A stretch of DNA of 64,000 nucleotides from Opitutia bacterium (GTDB taxonomy: Bacteria; Verrucomicrobiota; Verrucomicrobiia; Opitutales; Opitutaceae): positions 1 to 64,000 of the forward strand of contig JACPPI010000027.1 in assembly GCA_016190985.1 (NCBI GenBank). The letters run 5' to 3'. The translations under genes and the position numbers were made by a program. Shown piece after piece: positions 42,641 to 49,863 of this stretch (the stretch's first letter is position 1; the number at the start of each line of letters is the position of its first letter). Below the pieces are notes generated by a model, which did no database searches, was not told the DNA's origin, and worked only from the letters and a program-made list of their open reading frames with translations.

Positions 42641-42817
42641 TTTCTTTTCGGATGGTGCGCGGCGCCGGCCGGATTGCCGGAACGTCGGGCTGGGGTTCGG
42701 ATTTTCCGTTTTCTTGGACCCCCTTGAATCAGCTCCTGGGAAATTTCGGATTACGGTCCCGGCGGCGGCCGGGGCGGTAAGCGGAAACTCCCTGGGGTCT
42801 GGTTCGTGGGGGCTTGA
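42641..42817. other. pnp leader region
   Basis: About 180 bp between the rpsO terminator and the pnp ATG. It should contain a pnp promoter and 5' leader, often the site of PNPase autoregulation in other bacteria. GCGCCGGCCGGATTGCCGG forms a dyad close to the start codon. No clear -35/-10 pair was identified. Confidence 0.35.
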
Positions 42818-42848
42818 ACAAAAGGCGGCCCGTCGGTGGGCCGCCCTT
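42818..42848 (-). terminator. Intrinsic terminator of rpsO
   Basis: Stem GGCGGCCC/GGGCCGCC, 6-nt loop, with ACAAAA on the left giving a U-rich 3' end on the minus transcript. It begins 13 nt behind the rpsO stop codon. Confidence 0.85.
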
Positions 42849-42860
42849 CGTGAAAGCGGG

Positions 42861-43124
42861 TTACTTGCGGAGACTCAGCTTCTGGAGCAGGTCGTTGTAT
42901 TTGGCGAGGTCCTCGCTCTTGACGTAATCAAGAAGCTTGCGACGGCGGCTGGCCATCTGGAGGAGGCCGCGGCGGCTGTGGAAGTCCTTGCGATGCGTGC
43001 GCAAGTGCTCGGTCAGGTGATTGATCCGGGCGGTGAGCAGCGCGATCTGGACGTCGCTTGAGCCGGTGTCCTTCTCGTGGGTTTTATACTGGGCGATTAC
43101 TTCTGACTTAACGGGTTGTGACAT
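42861..43124 (-). CDS. rpsO: 30S ribosomal protein S15
   Basis: 87 residues from ATG 43124 ([20 protein letters not shown]). Binds the three-way junction of 16S rRNA early in 30S assembly. Family signature: [21 protein letters not shown] and [24 protein letters not shown]. Complete and typical in length. Upstream is a roughly 140-nt leader with hairpins that may mediate autoregulation by S15. Confidence 0.97.
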   Translation of the reverse strand: MSQPVKSEVIAQYKTHEKDTGSSDVQIALLTARINHLTEHLRTHRKDFHSRRGLLQMASRRRKLLDYVKSEDLAKYNDLLQKLSLRK

Positions 43125-43265
43125 GATTTGGGTGGTTGATGACGCGGTCTTTGGCGGGGCTTTCACCCCGTGCCGCCCGCTGATGGAGGGCCGGCGGCAC
43201 CGTTAGTGTCCGGTTGCCCGGACTGACCGTGGTGGGAGCCTGCGACCAGCAGACTCTCACTAACG
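43125..43265 (-). promoter_or_regulatory. Long structured rpsO 5' leader, possible S15 autoregulatory element
   Basis: Between the putative promoter and rpsO the minus strand holds GTCCGG-GCAA-CCGGAC (GNRA-type tetraloop), GTGCCGCC...GGCGGCAC closing a larger loop, and GGGG-TGAAAG-CCCC near the ATG. S15 leaders in many phyla fold into junctions bound by S15. Whether this one mimics the rRNA site needs covariation analysis. Confidence 0.4.
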
Positions 43266-43273
43266 AAGGGGCC

Positions 43274-43302
43274 ATTAACTAAACCGTCGGGCCACCGTGC
43301 AA
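43274..43302 (-). promoter_or_regulatory. Candidate sigma-70-type promoter of rpsO
   Basis: Minus strand TTGCAC (rc 43297-43302), 17-nt spacer, GTTAAT (rc 43274-43279). Agreement with consensus is moderate (3/6 and 4/6), spacing is ideal, and location 150 nt upstream of rpsO fits. Confidence 0.35.
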
Positions 43303-43349
43303 GCGTTATTTTGCCGGGATCGAAGTGTGACAGGCTGGCGCGAAATCAG

Positions 43350-43667
43350 TTAGATGCCTTTCAATTTCCATTCTATGAAAACGCTAGTCCACATCTTTGT
43401 CCGCACATTAGTGATTCCGCCCTTAAGTTGAAGTTCACCGAGTTCGATCATCGCCTTTTCAACCACCCTCTTTGCCTCGCGACCTCCTATGCCTGCTTGG
43501 TCGGCAATTGACCCAGCACCACCCCATAGTTCATTTGAGACAAGGAAGGCAGTAAGGGTGGTATCTTCCTCATTGCTCTTATCACGAACGATGGTCGCAA
43601 AGCTGGTTTCGCCCACTTGCTCCAAGGCATCGGCTAGTTTTTGCAGAGCTGATCGATAGACATCCAT
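43350..43667 (-). CDS. Hypothetical protein (105 aa)
   Basis: 105 residues from ATG 43667 (MDVYRSALQKLADALEQVGE). Helical N-terminal half, then LVSNELWGGAGSIADQAGIGGREAKRVVEKAMIELGELQL. Similar in flavour to small immunity-type or DUF6966-like proteins, but I cannot assign it firmly. GC content is lower than that of neighbours. It starts 4 nt after the DciA stop codon on the same strand, so it is probably the last gene of that unit. Confidence 0.7.
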   Translation of the reverse strand: MDVYRSALQKLADALEQVGETSFATIVRDKSNEEDTTLTAFLVSNELWGGAGSIADQAGIGGREAKRVVEKAMIELGELQLKGGITNVRTKMWTSVFIEWKLKGI

Positions 43668-43671
43668 GTTA

Positions 43672-44055
43672 TCACCCCGACCGCAACGCCAGACCCTTGA
43701 TCTCGGCGCAGCCGGGGAGTTTCCGGAGCTTGGCGAGGATGGATTCGCGGTGCTGGAAAAGCTCGTTGCGGACGACGGCATGGGAGACGAGCACCACGAG
43801 CAGTTTCTTCTCCACCGTGAGCGGATGCGAGTAGGAGGCATTGGCGACGCCGACCAGCTCGGTCCATTTCTCGCGGATGCTGTGCTCCACCGAGTCGTGG
43901 CTGATGCGGTATTTGACCAGCAGCTCGTCGATGACGGTGGTCAGCTCCGTCGCCCGGCGTTTCTTCGAGCGGCTCTTGTCCTCCGGCAGCTCGCGCAGGC
44001 CGGCGATGAGGTTCTCCACCGCGCGGGAAAATTCCTTGGGCTCGGACTGGGACAT
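43672..44055 (-). CDS. DUF721 protein (DciA-type helicase loader)
   Basis: 127 residues. DUF721 core: YRISHDSVEHSIREKWTELVGVANASYSHPLTVEKKLLVVLVSHAVVRNELFQHRESIL, with the conserved W-x-x-x-V-G and the pattern L-x-V-x-V-x-S/D-s-x-x-x-x-E-L. In many bacteria lacking DnaC/DnaI this domain (DciA) assists loading of the replicative helicase DnaB. The N-terminal 50 residues are a charged extension. Encoded 71 bp behind the MsbA-like transporter and 4 nt before a small hypothetical gene. Confidence 0.82.
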   Translation of the reverse strand: MSQSEPKEFSRAVENLIAGLRELPEDKSRSKKRRATELTTVIDELLVKYRISHDSVEHSIREKWTELVGVANASYSHPLTVEKKLLVVLVSHAVVRNELFQHRESILAKLRKLPGCAEIKGLALRSG

Positions 44056-44126
44056 CGGGGATAAAATGTGGAACTCAGGAAAGTCTGGAACAGAAAATCC
44101 CTGATTTCCTGAGTTCCATATTGGAT

Positions 44127-45872
44127 TCAGGTCGTTCCGGTTTGCCGGTCGTAGAGCGACTTGTAGAGTGCATTGCCGGCGTAGAGCGCGGCGTGGTCGC
44201 CTTGGGCGACGATCTCGCCGCGATCGAACACGAGGATCATCGAGGCGTCGCGGATGGTGCTGAAGCGGTGGGCGATGATCAGCACGGTCTTGCCTTGGAC
44301 GAGTTGGCGCAGGGCGTCCTGCACCGCCGCCTCGCTGTCGGAGTCGAGCGCGCTGGTGGCCTCGTCGAGGATGAGGATGGGCGCGTGGCGCAGGAAGGCG
44401 CGGGCGATGGCGATGCGCTGTTTCTGGCCGCCGGAGAGCAGGGCCCCGCGTTCGCCGACGATGGTGTCATAGCCCTGCGGCAGTTTCTCGATGAATTCGT
44501 GCGCGTGGGCGCTCCGGGCCGCGGCGATGATCTCGTCGCGCGTGGCCCCGGTCTTGCCGAGGGCGAGGTTGTTATAGATGGTGTCGTTGAAGAGCACGGG
44601 CTCCTGCGAGACGAGCGCGATGTTGCGGCGCAGGTCGGCGAGCCGCATCGCACGCACATCGGTGCCGTCGATGGTGACGGCGCCCGCCCCGGCCTCGAAG
44701 AAGCGCGGCACGAGGTTGGCGAAGGTGCTCTTGCCCGCGCCGCTCGGGCCGACCAGCGCGCAGACGGTGCCGGCGGGGATGCTGGCCGTGATATTCTTGA
44801 GCGCCGGCGAGTCGCCGTAGGAGAAGGTGACGCCCTGGAACGCGATGTCGCCGCGGAGCTTCGTGACGGGGACCGGGTTGGCGGGATCAGTGATGGTGAC
44901 CGGCTCGTCGAGGACGTATTCGAGGCGCTCGAGCGAAGCGGCGCCGCGGTTCAGCTCACTGTTGAGGTAACCGAGTTTCTTGATCGGCTCGTAGCAGAGA
45001 TACAACGCGGTGATGATCGCGAGGAATGTCTCGAGCTTCACCTCGGCATAATAAGCAAAGATCAGGGTCGCGGCGATGCCGACCGAGGAGAGCAGCTCGA
45101 TGGACGGGGTGAGGGCCTGGGCATATTTCACGACCTTCATCTGCGCGGTGATAAGGCGGTTGGTGGCCTGACCAAAGCGTTCGGTCTCGCGCTGTTCGAG
45201 GCCGAAGGCACGGACTTCGCGGGCGGCGGCGAGGTTCTCGCTCAGCTGCGCGGAGACGTCGCCCAACTGATCCTGCACTTGGCGCGCCCGGTGCACGACT
45301 TTTTTGCCTACGTAGTGCACGGGCAGCACGGTCAGCGGCACGATGGCCAGGCAGACCAGCACGGTGGCCGCGCCGTCTGTCGTGAACGCCTGCCAGGCGA
45401 GGAAGCCGATCGCGCCGATCAGGGCCATGGGCTGCTTGACGCCGTCGTTGGCGATCAGCGTCAGGGTCGATTGCAACTGGGCGCTGTCGGCGATGCCGCG
45501 GGACAGCAGGTCGCCGCTCGATTCGCGCTGCAGGAAGGACAGCGGCAGCAGCTGCAGCTTGCGGAAGTAATCCAGCCGCACGGCCTCCAGAATGCGCACG
45601 CCGGTCAGCTGGACATAATAGCTGTTCAGGAAGCTGGTGACCGCCCGCAGGAGGAAGAGCATCGGCACTGCGGCGGTGGTGAGGATCACTTCATTCCTGG
45701 ACAGGGCATGCGGGTCCGTCGTGTTGAAAATCAGCGGGAAGACATACTGGATCAGCACGGGCAGGCCCAGGCCGTTGGTGGCGCCGAAGAGCAGGCCGTA
45801 GAAGACCGCCGCGAAGAGCGTGCCCCGGTTGGACTTCAGGTAGCGGAAATAGGGGCGGAAGCGGCGGAGCAT
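44127..45872 (-). CDS. MsbA-like ABC exporter (permease-ATPase fusion)
   Basis: 581 residues from ATG 45872 (MLRRFRPYFRYLKSNRGTL). Six-helix exporter domain (about 1-310), then the ATPase domain: Walker A GPSGAGKSTF near 366, Q-loop VSQEPVLFNDTI, signature LSGGQKQRIAIARAFL, Walker B LILDEATSALD, switch His IAHRFSTI. Architecture of lipid A/lipid or drug exporters, active as a homodimer in the inner membrane. It lies downstream of oppC on the same strand, separated by a REP pair and a purine-rich repeat, so a functional link to peptide uptake is not implied. Cargo unknown. Confidence 0.9.
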   Translation of the reverse strand: MLRRFRPYFRYLKSNRGTLFAAVFYGLLFGATNGLGLPVLIQYVFPLIFNTTDPHALSRNEVILTTAAVPMLFLLRAVTSFLNSYYVQLTGVRILEAVRLDYFRKLQLLPLSFLQRESSGDLLSRGIADSAQLQSTLTLIANDGVKQPMALIGAIGFLAWQAFTTDGAATVLVCLAIVPLTVLPVHYVGKKVVHRARQVQDQLGDVSAQLSENLAAAREVRAFGLEQRETERFGQATNRLITAQMKVVKYAQALTPSIELLSSVGIAATLIFAYYAEVKLETFLAIITALYLCYEPIKKLGYLNSELNRGAASLERLEYVLDEPVTITDPANPVPVTKLRGDIAFQGVTFSYGDSPALKNITASIPAGTVCALVGPSGAGKSTFANLVPRFFEAGAGAVTIDGTDVRAMRLADLRRNIALVSQEPVLFNDTIYNNLALGKTGATRDEIIAAARSAHAHEFIEKLPQGYDTIVGERGALLSGGQKQRIAIARAFLRHAPILILDEATSALDSDSEAAVQDALRQLVQGKTVLIIAHRFSTIRDASMILVFDRGEIVAQGDHAALYAGNALYKSLYDRQTGTT

Positions 45873-45883
45873 GGGGGCGGAAG

Positions 45884-45930
45884 GCAAAAGACAGATGACA
45901 GAGGACCGAGGCCAGTGGCCAGACGGAAAA
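45884..45930. repeat. AGAGGACAG-type tract plus AGACGGAAAA word
   Basis: AAAGACAGATGACAGAGGAC then GGCCAGTGGCCAGACGGAAAA. The combination of purine tract and CCAGACGGAAAA recurs at 48009-48065, so the two loci share a larger degenerate unit. Confidence 0.55.
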
Positions 45931-45941
45931 GTTACTGTGGT

Positions 45942-45998
45942 GTAGGGCGGGGTCGCTGACCCGCCAAGGTTGAGGCGGGATCAGCGATCCCGCCCTAC
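45942..45998. repeat. REP pair (two GTAG-head units, convergent)
   Basis: Left unit GTAGGGCGGGGTCGCTGACC (+, from 45942) and right unit in inverse orientation, GTAGGGCGGGATCGCTGATC on the minus strand (head 45998-45995). Each has a hairpin of 8-9 bp. The right head is 3 nt behind the oppC stop codon. Confidence 0.85.
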
Positions 45999-46001
45999 AG
46001 T

Positions 46002-46886
46002 TCAGTCTTTCGCGGCGCGGACATCCAGCGCGTCGCGCAGACCGTCGCCGAGGAAGTTGAGCGAGAAGAGCGTCAGCGAGAAGATGCCGCCGGGGAACAC
46101 GAGCAGCCACCAGAACTCCTCCATCTTCTCGGCCCCGTCCTTGATCAGCGTGCCCCACGAACTCATGGGCGGCTGGACGCCGAGGCCGAGGAAGCTGAGG
46201 AAGGCCTCCAGCAGCATCACGCCGGGGATGGTCAGCGTGGTGTAGACGATGATCGGGCCGAGGGCGTTGGGCAGCAGGTGGCGGAAGATGATCCGGCCGT
46301 GGCCGTAGCCCAGCGCGCGGGCCGCCTCGATGAACTCCATTTTCTTCAACGCCATGATCTGGCCGCGGACGATGCGCGCCATAGTCAGCCACTCCACGGC
46401 GCCGATGGCGACGAAGAGCAGGATGATGTTCCGTCCGAAGAAAACCATGAGCAGGATGACAAAGATCGTGAACGGCAGGGCGTAGATGATGTCGACGAGG
46501 CGCATCATGACGGCGTCGGCCTTGCCGCCCACGTAGCCGGCGACGGCGCCGTAGACGACGCCGATGGTCAGGGCGACAAACGTGGCGCACAGCCCGACAC
46601 CGAGCGAGATGCGGCCGCCGTAGAGCAGGCGCACGAGCAGGTCGCGGCCGAGCGTGTCGGTGCCGAGCCAGTGGGCGGCCGAGGGCGGCGTGGCCCCGAG
46701 GTCGAGGTTCTGCTCCTGGTAGGTGGCGCGCAGCACCCACGGGCCGGCGACGCACAGCATGGCGAGCACCAGCAGCGTGACACCGCCGGCCACGGCCAGG
46801 CGGTTTTGTCCGAGCCGGTGCAGGGCGTCGCGGCCGGGCGAGGTGCCGTGCTCGATTGCAGCGGGAGCGGAAGATTCTTTAGCCAC
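46002..46886 (-). CDS. oppC: Oligopeptide ABC transporter permease OppC
   Basis: 294 residues. Six membrane helices with an N-terminal OppC_N helix (VAGGVTLLVLAMLCVAGPWV), the periplasmic segment HWLGTDTLGRDLLVRLLYGGRISL and the ATPase-contacting EAA loop EAARALGYGHGRIIFRHLLPN. It forms the inner-membrane channel with OppB. The only apparent start is GTG 46886, which lies inside a CCACGGAT-type repeat arm (TTAGCCACGGAT), so the N-terminal MAKESS is repeat-derived. OppB is encoded 200 bp upstream, with repeats between them. No oppD/oppF ATPase genes are in the window. Confidence 0.92.
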   Translation of the reverse strand: MAKESSAPAAIEHGTSPGRDALHRLGQNRLAVAGGVTLLVLAMLCVAGPWVLRATYQEQNLDLGATPPSAAHWLGTDTLGRDLLVRLLYGGRISLGVGLCATFVALTIGVVYGAVAGYVGGKADAVMMRLVDIIYALPFTIFVILLMVFFGRNIILLFVAIGAVEWLTMARIVRGQIMALKKMEFIEAARALGYGHGRIIFRHLLPNALGPIIVYTTLTIPGVMLLEAFLSFLGLGVQPPMSSWGTLIKDGAEKMEEFWWLLVFPGGIFSLTLFSLNFLGDGLRDALDVRAAKD

Positions 46887-47082
46887 GGATAGCGCGGATT
46901 GGCACAGATGGATCTATGATGTCTGTCATCCTGAGCGAAGCGAAGGATCCAGTGGCACGGGCGCAGGCGGACATCATGCTGGATGAGGATGTCGCTCTGC
47001 TCGGCACTTCGCTGCGCTCAGAATGACAGAAAGACGAGTTGGTCTGGCCATCGGTGCTCATCCGTGAAATCCGTGGTGAAAA
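46879..47082. repeat. Nested repeats: TCATCCTGAGCG element inside CCACGGAT arms
   Basis: Outer arms TTAGCCACGGATAGCGCGG (46880-46912) and CATCCGTGAAATCCGTGG (about 47060-47077) enclose a TCATCCTGAGCGAAGCGAAG element (46924-47029). The outer left arm provides the oppC start codon. One family appears to have inserted into another. Confidence 0.75.
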
Positions 47083-47087
47083 GATCC

Positions 47088-48005
47088 TCATTCGAACTTC
47101 AGCTTGGGGTTGAGCCACACCTGCACGACATCGGCCGCGAGGTTGCACAGCACGAGCAGCGCGGCGTAGAGCATGACCGTGCCGAGCACGAGGGTGTAGT
47201 CGCGGTTGAAGGCGCTGTTGACGAATTCACGGCCGAGGCCGGGGATCTGGAAGATGGTCTCGATGACAAACGAGCCCGTGAGGATGCCCGCGATGGCCGG
47301 GCCCAGGAACGACACCACAGGCAGCAGGCCGCCGCGCAGGGCGTGCCGCAGCACGACGCGCGCTTCCGACGCGCCCTTGGCGCGGGCCGTGCGGATGTAG
47401 TCCTGGTTGAGCACCTCGAGCATGCCGCCGCGCGTCAGGCGCATGATGTAGGCGGCGTAGACAAACCCCAGCGTCAGCGCCGGCAGCACGCGGTCGGTCC
47501 AGTCATACCAGCCCGAGGCGTTGACCCAGCCGAGGTGGATGGCGAAGAACAGGACCAGCAGCGGCCCGAGCACGAAGGTGGGCACGCAGATGCCGATCAT
47601 GCCCGTGGTGCTGCAAAGGTAATCGACCCAGGAATTGCGCCGGACGGCGGCGAGCACGCCGAGCGGGAGGCCGAGCGCGAGCGCGACGGCGAGCGCGAGG
47701 CCGCCCAGCTCGAGCGACACGGGCAGCTTGTCGCCGATGATCTCGTTGACGCTGCGGTTGGCATACTTGAAAGAGGGCCCGAGGTCGCCGTGTGCGATGC
47801 GGCCGAGGTAGTTCAGGTATTGGCGCCAGAGCGGCTGATCGAGGCCGTAGTGGGCCTCGATGTTTTTCAGGATCTCGGGCGGGAGCGCCTTTTCCGAGGT
47901 GAAGGGCCCGCCCGGCACGAAGCGCACCATGAAGAACGTCGCCGTGACGATGACGAAGAGCACCGGGACGATCTGCAACAGGCGGCGGGCGATGAAGCGG
48001 AACAT
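47088..48005 (-). CDS. oppB: Oligopeptide ABC transporter permease OppB
   Basis: 305 residues with the typical start MFRFIARRLLQIVPVLFVIV, a large periplasmic loop (FVPGGPFTSEKALPPEILKNI, GDLGPSFKYANRSVNEII), six helices and the EAA loop YIRTARAKGASEARVVLRHALRG. Forms a heterodimeric channel with OppC. ATG 48005. It follows the oligopeptide-binding protein at 48.1-49.7 kb on the same strand, with an 87-bp gap holding a purine-rich repeat. Confidence 0.94.
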   Translation of the reverse strand: MFRFIARRLLQIVPVLFVIVTATFFMVRFVPGGPFTSEKALPPEILKNIEAHYGLDQPLWRQYLNYLGRIAHGDLGPSFKYANRSVNEIIGDKLPVSLELGGLALAVALALGLPLGVLAAVRRNSWVDYLCSTTGMIGICVPTFVLGPLLVLFFAIHLGWVNASGWYDWTDRVLPALTLGFVYAAYIMRLTRGGMLEVLNQDYIRTARAKGASEARVVLRHALRGGLLPVVSFLGPAIAGILTGSFVIETIFQIPGLGREFVNSAFNRDYTLVLGTVMLYAALLVLCNLAADVVQVWLNPKLKFE

Positions 48006-48008
48006 GGG

Positions 48009-48065
48009 AAAATCAGAGGGCAGAGGTCAGAGAGCAGAGGACAGAAGAGCTAGCCAGACGGAAAA
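48009..48065. repeat. AGAGGACAG-type tract with AGACGGAAAA word
   Basis: CAGAGGGCAGAGGTCAGAGA, GCAGAGGACAGAAGAG, then AGCCAGACGGAAAA, in the gap between the binding protein and oppB. Same two-part structure as at 45884. Confidence 0.6.
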
Positions 48066-48092
48066 TCAGCGGCCCGGTCTCCCTGAGCCCGA

Positions 48093-49721
48093 TTATTTTG
48101 TTTCCAGCCACATGCCCTGATAAGGATGGATATTAAACAGGTTGGGGAATCGGCCCTGCACCGCCGGGTGCACGAGGTGCCGGCTGGTTTCATGAAACAG
48201 GGGAACGACCGGGGCGTCGCGCAGCAACACGGCCTCGGCTTCGCGATAGCGGCTGAGGCGGGCCGCTTCATCCAGGGTTTGTCCGGCAGACAAAGCGAGG
48301 CGGTCGTATTCCGGCCGGGCGTAGCCGGTGGTGTTCTGGCCGTTGTCGCCGAGATACAGGGTGAGGAAGGCGAAGGGGTCGGGATAATCGCCGAACCAGC
48401 TGGAGCGGCTGAGCTGATACTGCTTCCGGATCCGTTCCTGGTAGAAGACCTTGCCTTCCTTGAGGCTGATGGCGACGGGCACGCCGAGGTTTTTCCGCCA
48501 AAGCTGCTGCACGACTTCCGCGATCTCGCGGTGAAGCTGGCTGGTGTTGGTGGCCAGCTCGACCGCCGGGAAACCCCGGCCCTCGGGGTAACCGGCGGCG
48601 GCCAGCAACCGGCGGGCCTCGGCGGGATCGAATCGCAGCGCGGCCTCATCGGGGCCGGCGTAGCCGCCGACCGGCGGCACAAACGACCGCGCCGGCCGGA
48701 TGCCGCTGCCCACCTGGCTGGCCACGATGCTTTCCCGGTCGAGCGCGAGCGAAAAGGCCCGGCGCACGCGCACGTCGTCAAACGGCGGGCGGGTGACGTT
48801 GAAGACGTAGGCGTAGGTGGCGAAGATCGGGGCGACAACGAGCGGACCGCGCTGCTGCGCCGCGTATTCGCGCAGTTTGCTGCCCGGGACATTTTCCGTG
48901 ATATGCAGCTGGCCGGAGCGGAAGGCGCGCTCCTCGGTGTCGGCGTTCTCGATCGGGTGAAAATGGATTTCGTTCAGCCGGACCCGGGCCGCGTCCCAGT
49001 AGCGCGGGTTCTTTTTCACGACGATGACCTGGCCGGGTTTCCACTCCGCGAGGGTGTAGGGCCCGTTGCCGACCAGCCGGCCGGGCCTGGACCAGTCGGC
49101 GTAGGGCCGGTCGACCCCGCCGTATTTTTCCAGGGTGCCGCGATGCAGCGGATACCAGGCCCAGTTGCCCAGCAGGAAAAGGAAGCTGGGAGCGGGATGG
49201 GTCAGCTCAATGCGCAGCGTGTGGTCGTCCAAGGCCCGGATCCCCACCGTCGAGATGTCCGGCACGGCGGCCGCCGTGAACTCCTTGGCTCCGCGCACGT
49301 CGTCGAAGTAATAGCGGAATGGCGAGCCCAGCCCGGGCGAGAGGATGCGCCGGGCGCTGAAGACGAAATCATGGGCGGTGACCGCGTCGCCGTTGGACCA
49401 CTTCGCGTTGGCGCGCAGGTGAAAAGTGTAGGCCAGCCCGTCGGGCGAGACTTCCCAGCGCTCGGCCACGCCGGGGACGGGATGCAGATCCGACGGGTCG
49501 TAGCCAACCAAGCCCTCGCTCAGCGCCATGAAGACGTTGAAGTGGGACTGAAATTGCAACAGGTGCGGATCGAGGTCCTGCGGCTCCGTCGCGATCCCCT
49601 GATGGAGGATCTGCGCGCGGTTGCCCACCTCGACCATCGTCTCGCGCTTGCCGCAGCCCGTGAAAACCAGCGAACAGATGATGAAGAACGGAAGACAAAG
49701 CTTCGGGCGCGGGGCGGACAC
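48093..49721 (-). CDS. oppA: Oligopeptide-binding lipoprotein (OppA paralogue)
   Basis: 542 residues from GTG 49721; signal peptide LCLPFFIICSLVFTGC with lipobox FTGC. Family 5 signatures: IATEPQDLDPHLLQ, ALSEGLVGYDP, GLAYTFHLRANAKWSNGDAV, NGPYTLAEWKPGQVIVVKKN, ERAFRSGQLHITENVPG, DYPDPFAFLTLYL. It would present peptides to OppBC encoded directly downstream; this is the copy most likely to be the primary partner. The paralogue in front of it is separated by the M28 peptidase gene. REP units flank the upstream gap. Confidence 0.92.
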   Translation of the reverse strand: MSAPRPKLCLPFFIICSLVFTGCGKRETMVEVGNRAQILHQGIATEPQDLDPHLLQFQSHFNVFMALSEGLVGYDPSDLHPVPGVAERWEVSPDGLAYTFHLRANAKWSNGDAVTAHDFVFSARRILSPGLGSPFRYYFDDVRGAKEFTAAAVPDISTVGIRALDDHTLRIELTHPAPSFLFLLGNWAWYPLHRGTLEKYGGVDRPYADWSRPGRLVGNGPYTLAEWKPGQVIVVKKNPRYWDAARVRLNEIHFHPIENADTEERAFRSGQLHITENVPGSKLREYAAQQRGPLVVAPIFATYAYVFNVTRPPFDDVRVRRAFSLALDRESIVASQVGSGIRPARSFVPPVGGYAGPDEAALRFDPAEARRLLAAAGYPEGRGFPAVELATNTSQLHREIAEVVQQLWRKNLGVPVAISLKEGKVFYQERIRKQYQLSRSSWFGDYPDPFAFLTLYLGDNGQNTTGYARPEYDRLALSAGQTLDEAARLSRYREAEAVLLRDAPVVPLFHETSRHLVHPAVQGRFPNLFNIHPYQGMWLETK

Positions 49722-49778
49722 AGGAATACGAAAGCTCCCGGTGAGCCGCGTGGCAAAAGAAAACCCGGGCGTGGGGTG

Positions 49779-49855
49779 GTGGAGGCGGGACCATCAGTCC
49801 CGCGGGTTGTCAGATTCGTGGCCATGCCTCGCGGGGCTGATGGCCCCGCCTCCAC
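49779..49855. repeat. REP pair with GTGG heads
   Basis: Left unit GTGGAGGCGGGACCATCAGT (+, 49779-49804) and right unit on the minus strand GTGGAGGCGGGGCCATCAGC (49830-49855): stems GCGGGA/TCCCGC and GCGGGG/CCCCGC show compensating changes. The right head is 8 nt behind the M28 peptidase stop codon. Confidence 0.8.
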
Positions 49856-49863
49856 CCAGAGGA

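Noticed and set aside
39890-42727. 945-aa plus-strand ORF antisense to pnp
   Set aside because: Biased G/A/E/D composition with no motif; the opposite strand encodes a full, well-conserved PNPase.
44127-46886. MsbA-like exporter as the ATPase of the OppBC importer
   Set aside because: It is a complete exporter half-transporter with its own membrane domain, and lacks OppD/F-type features.
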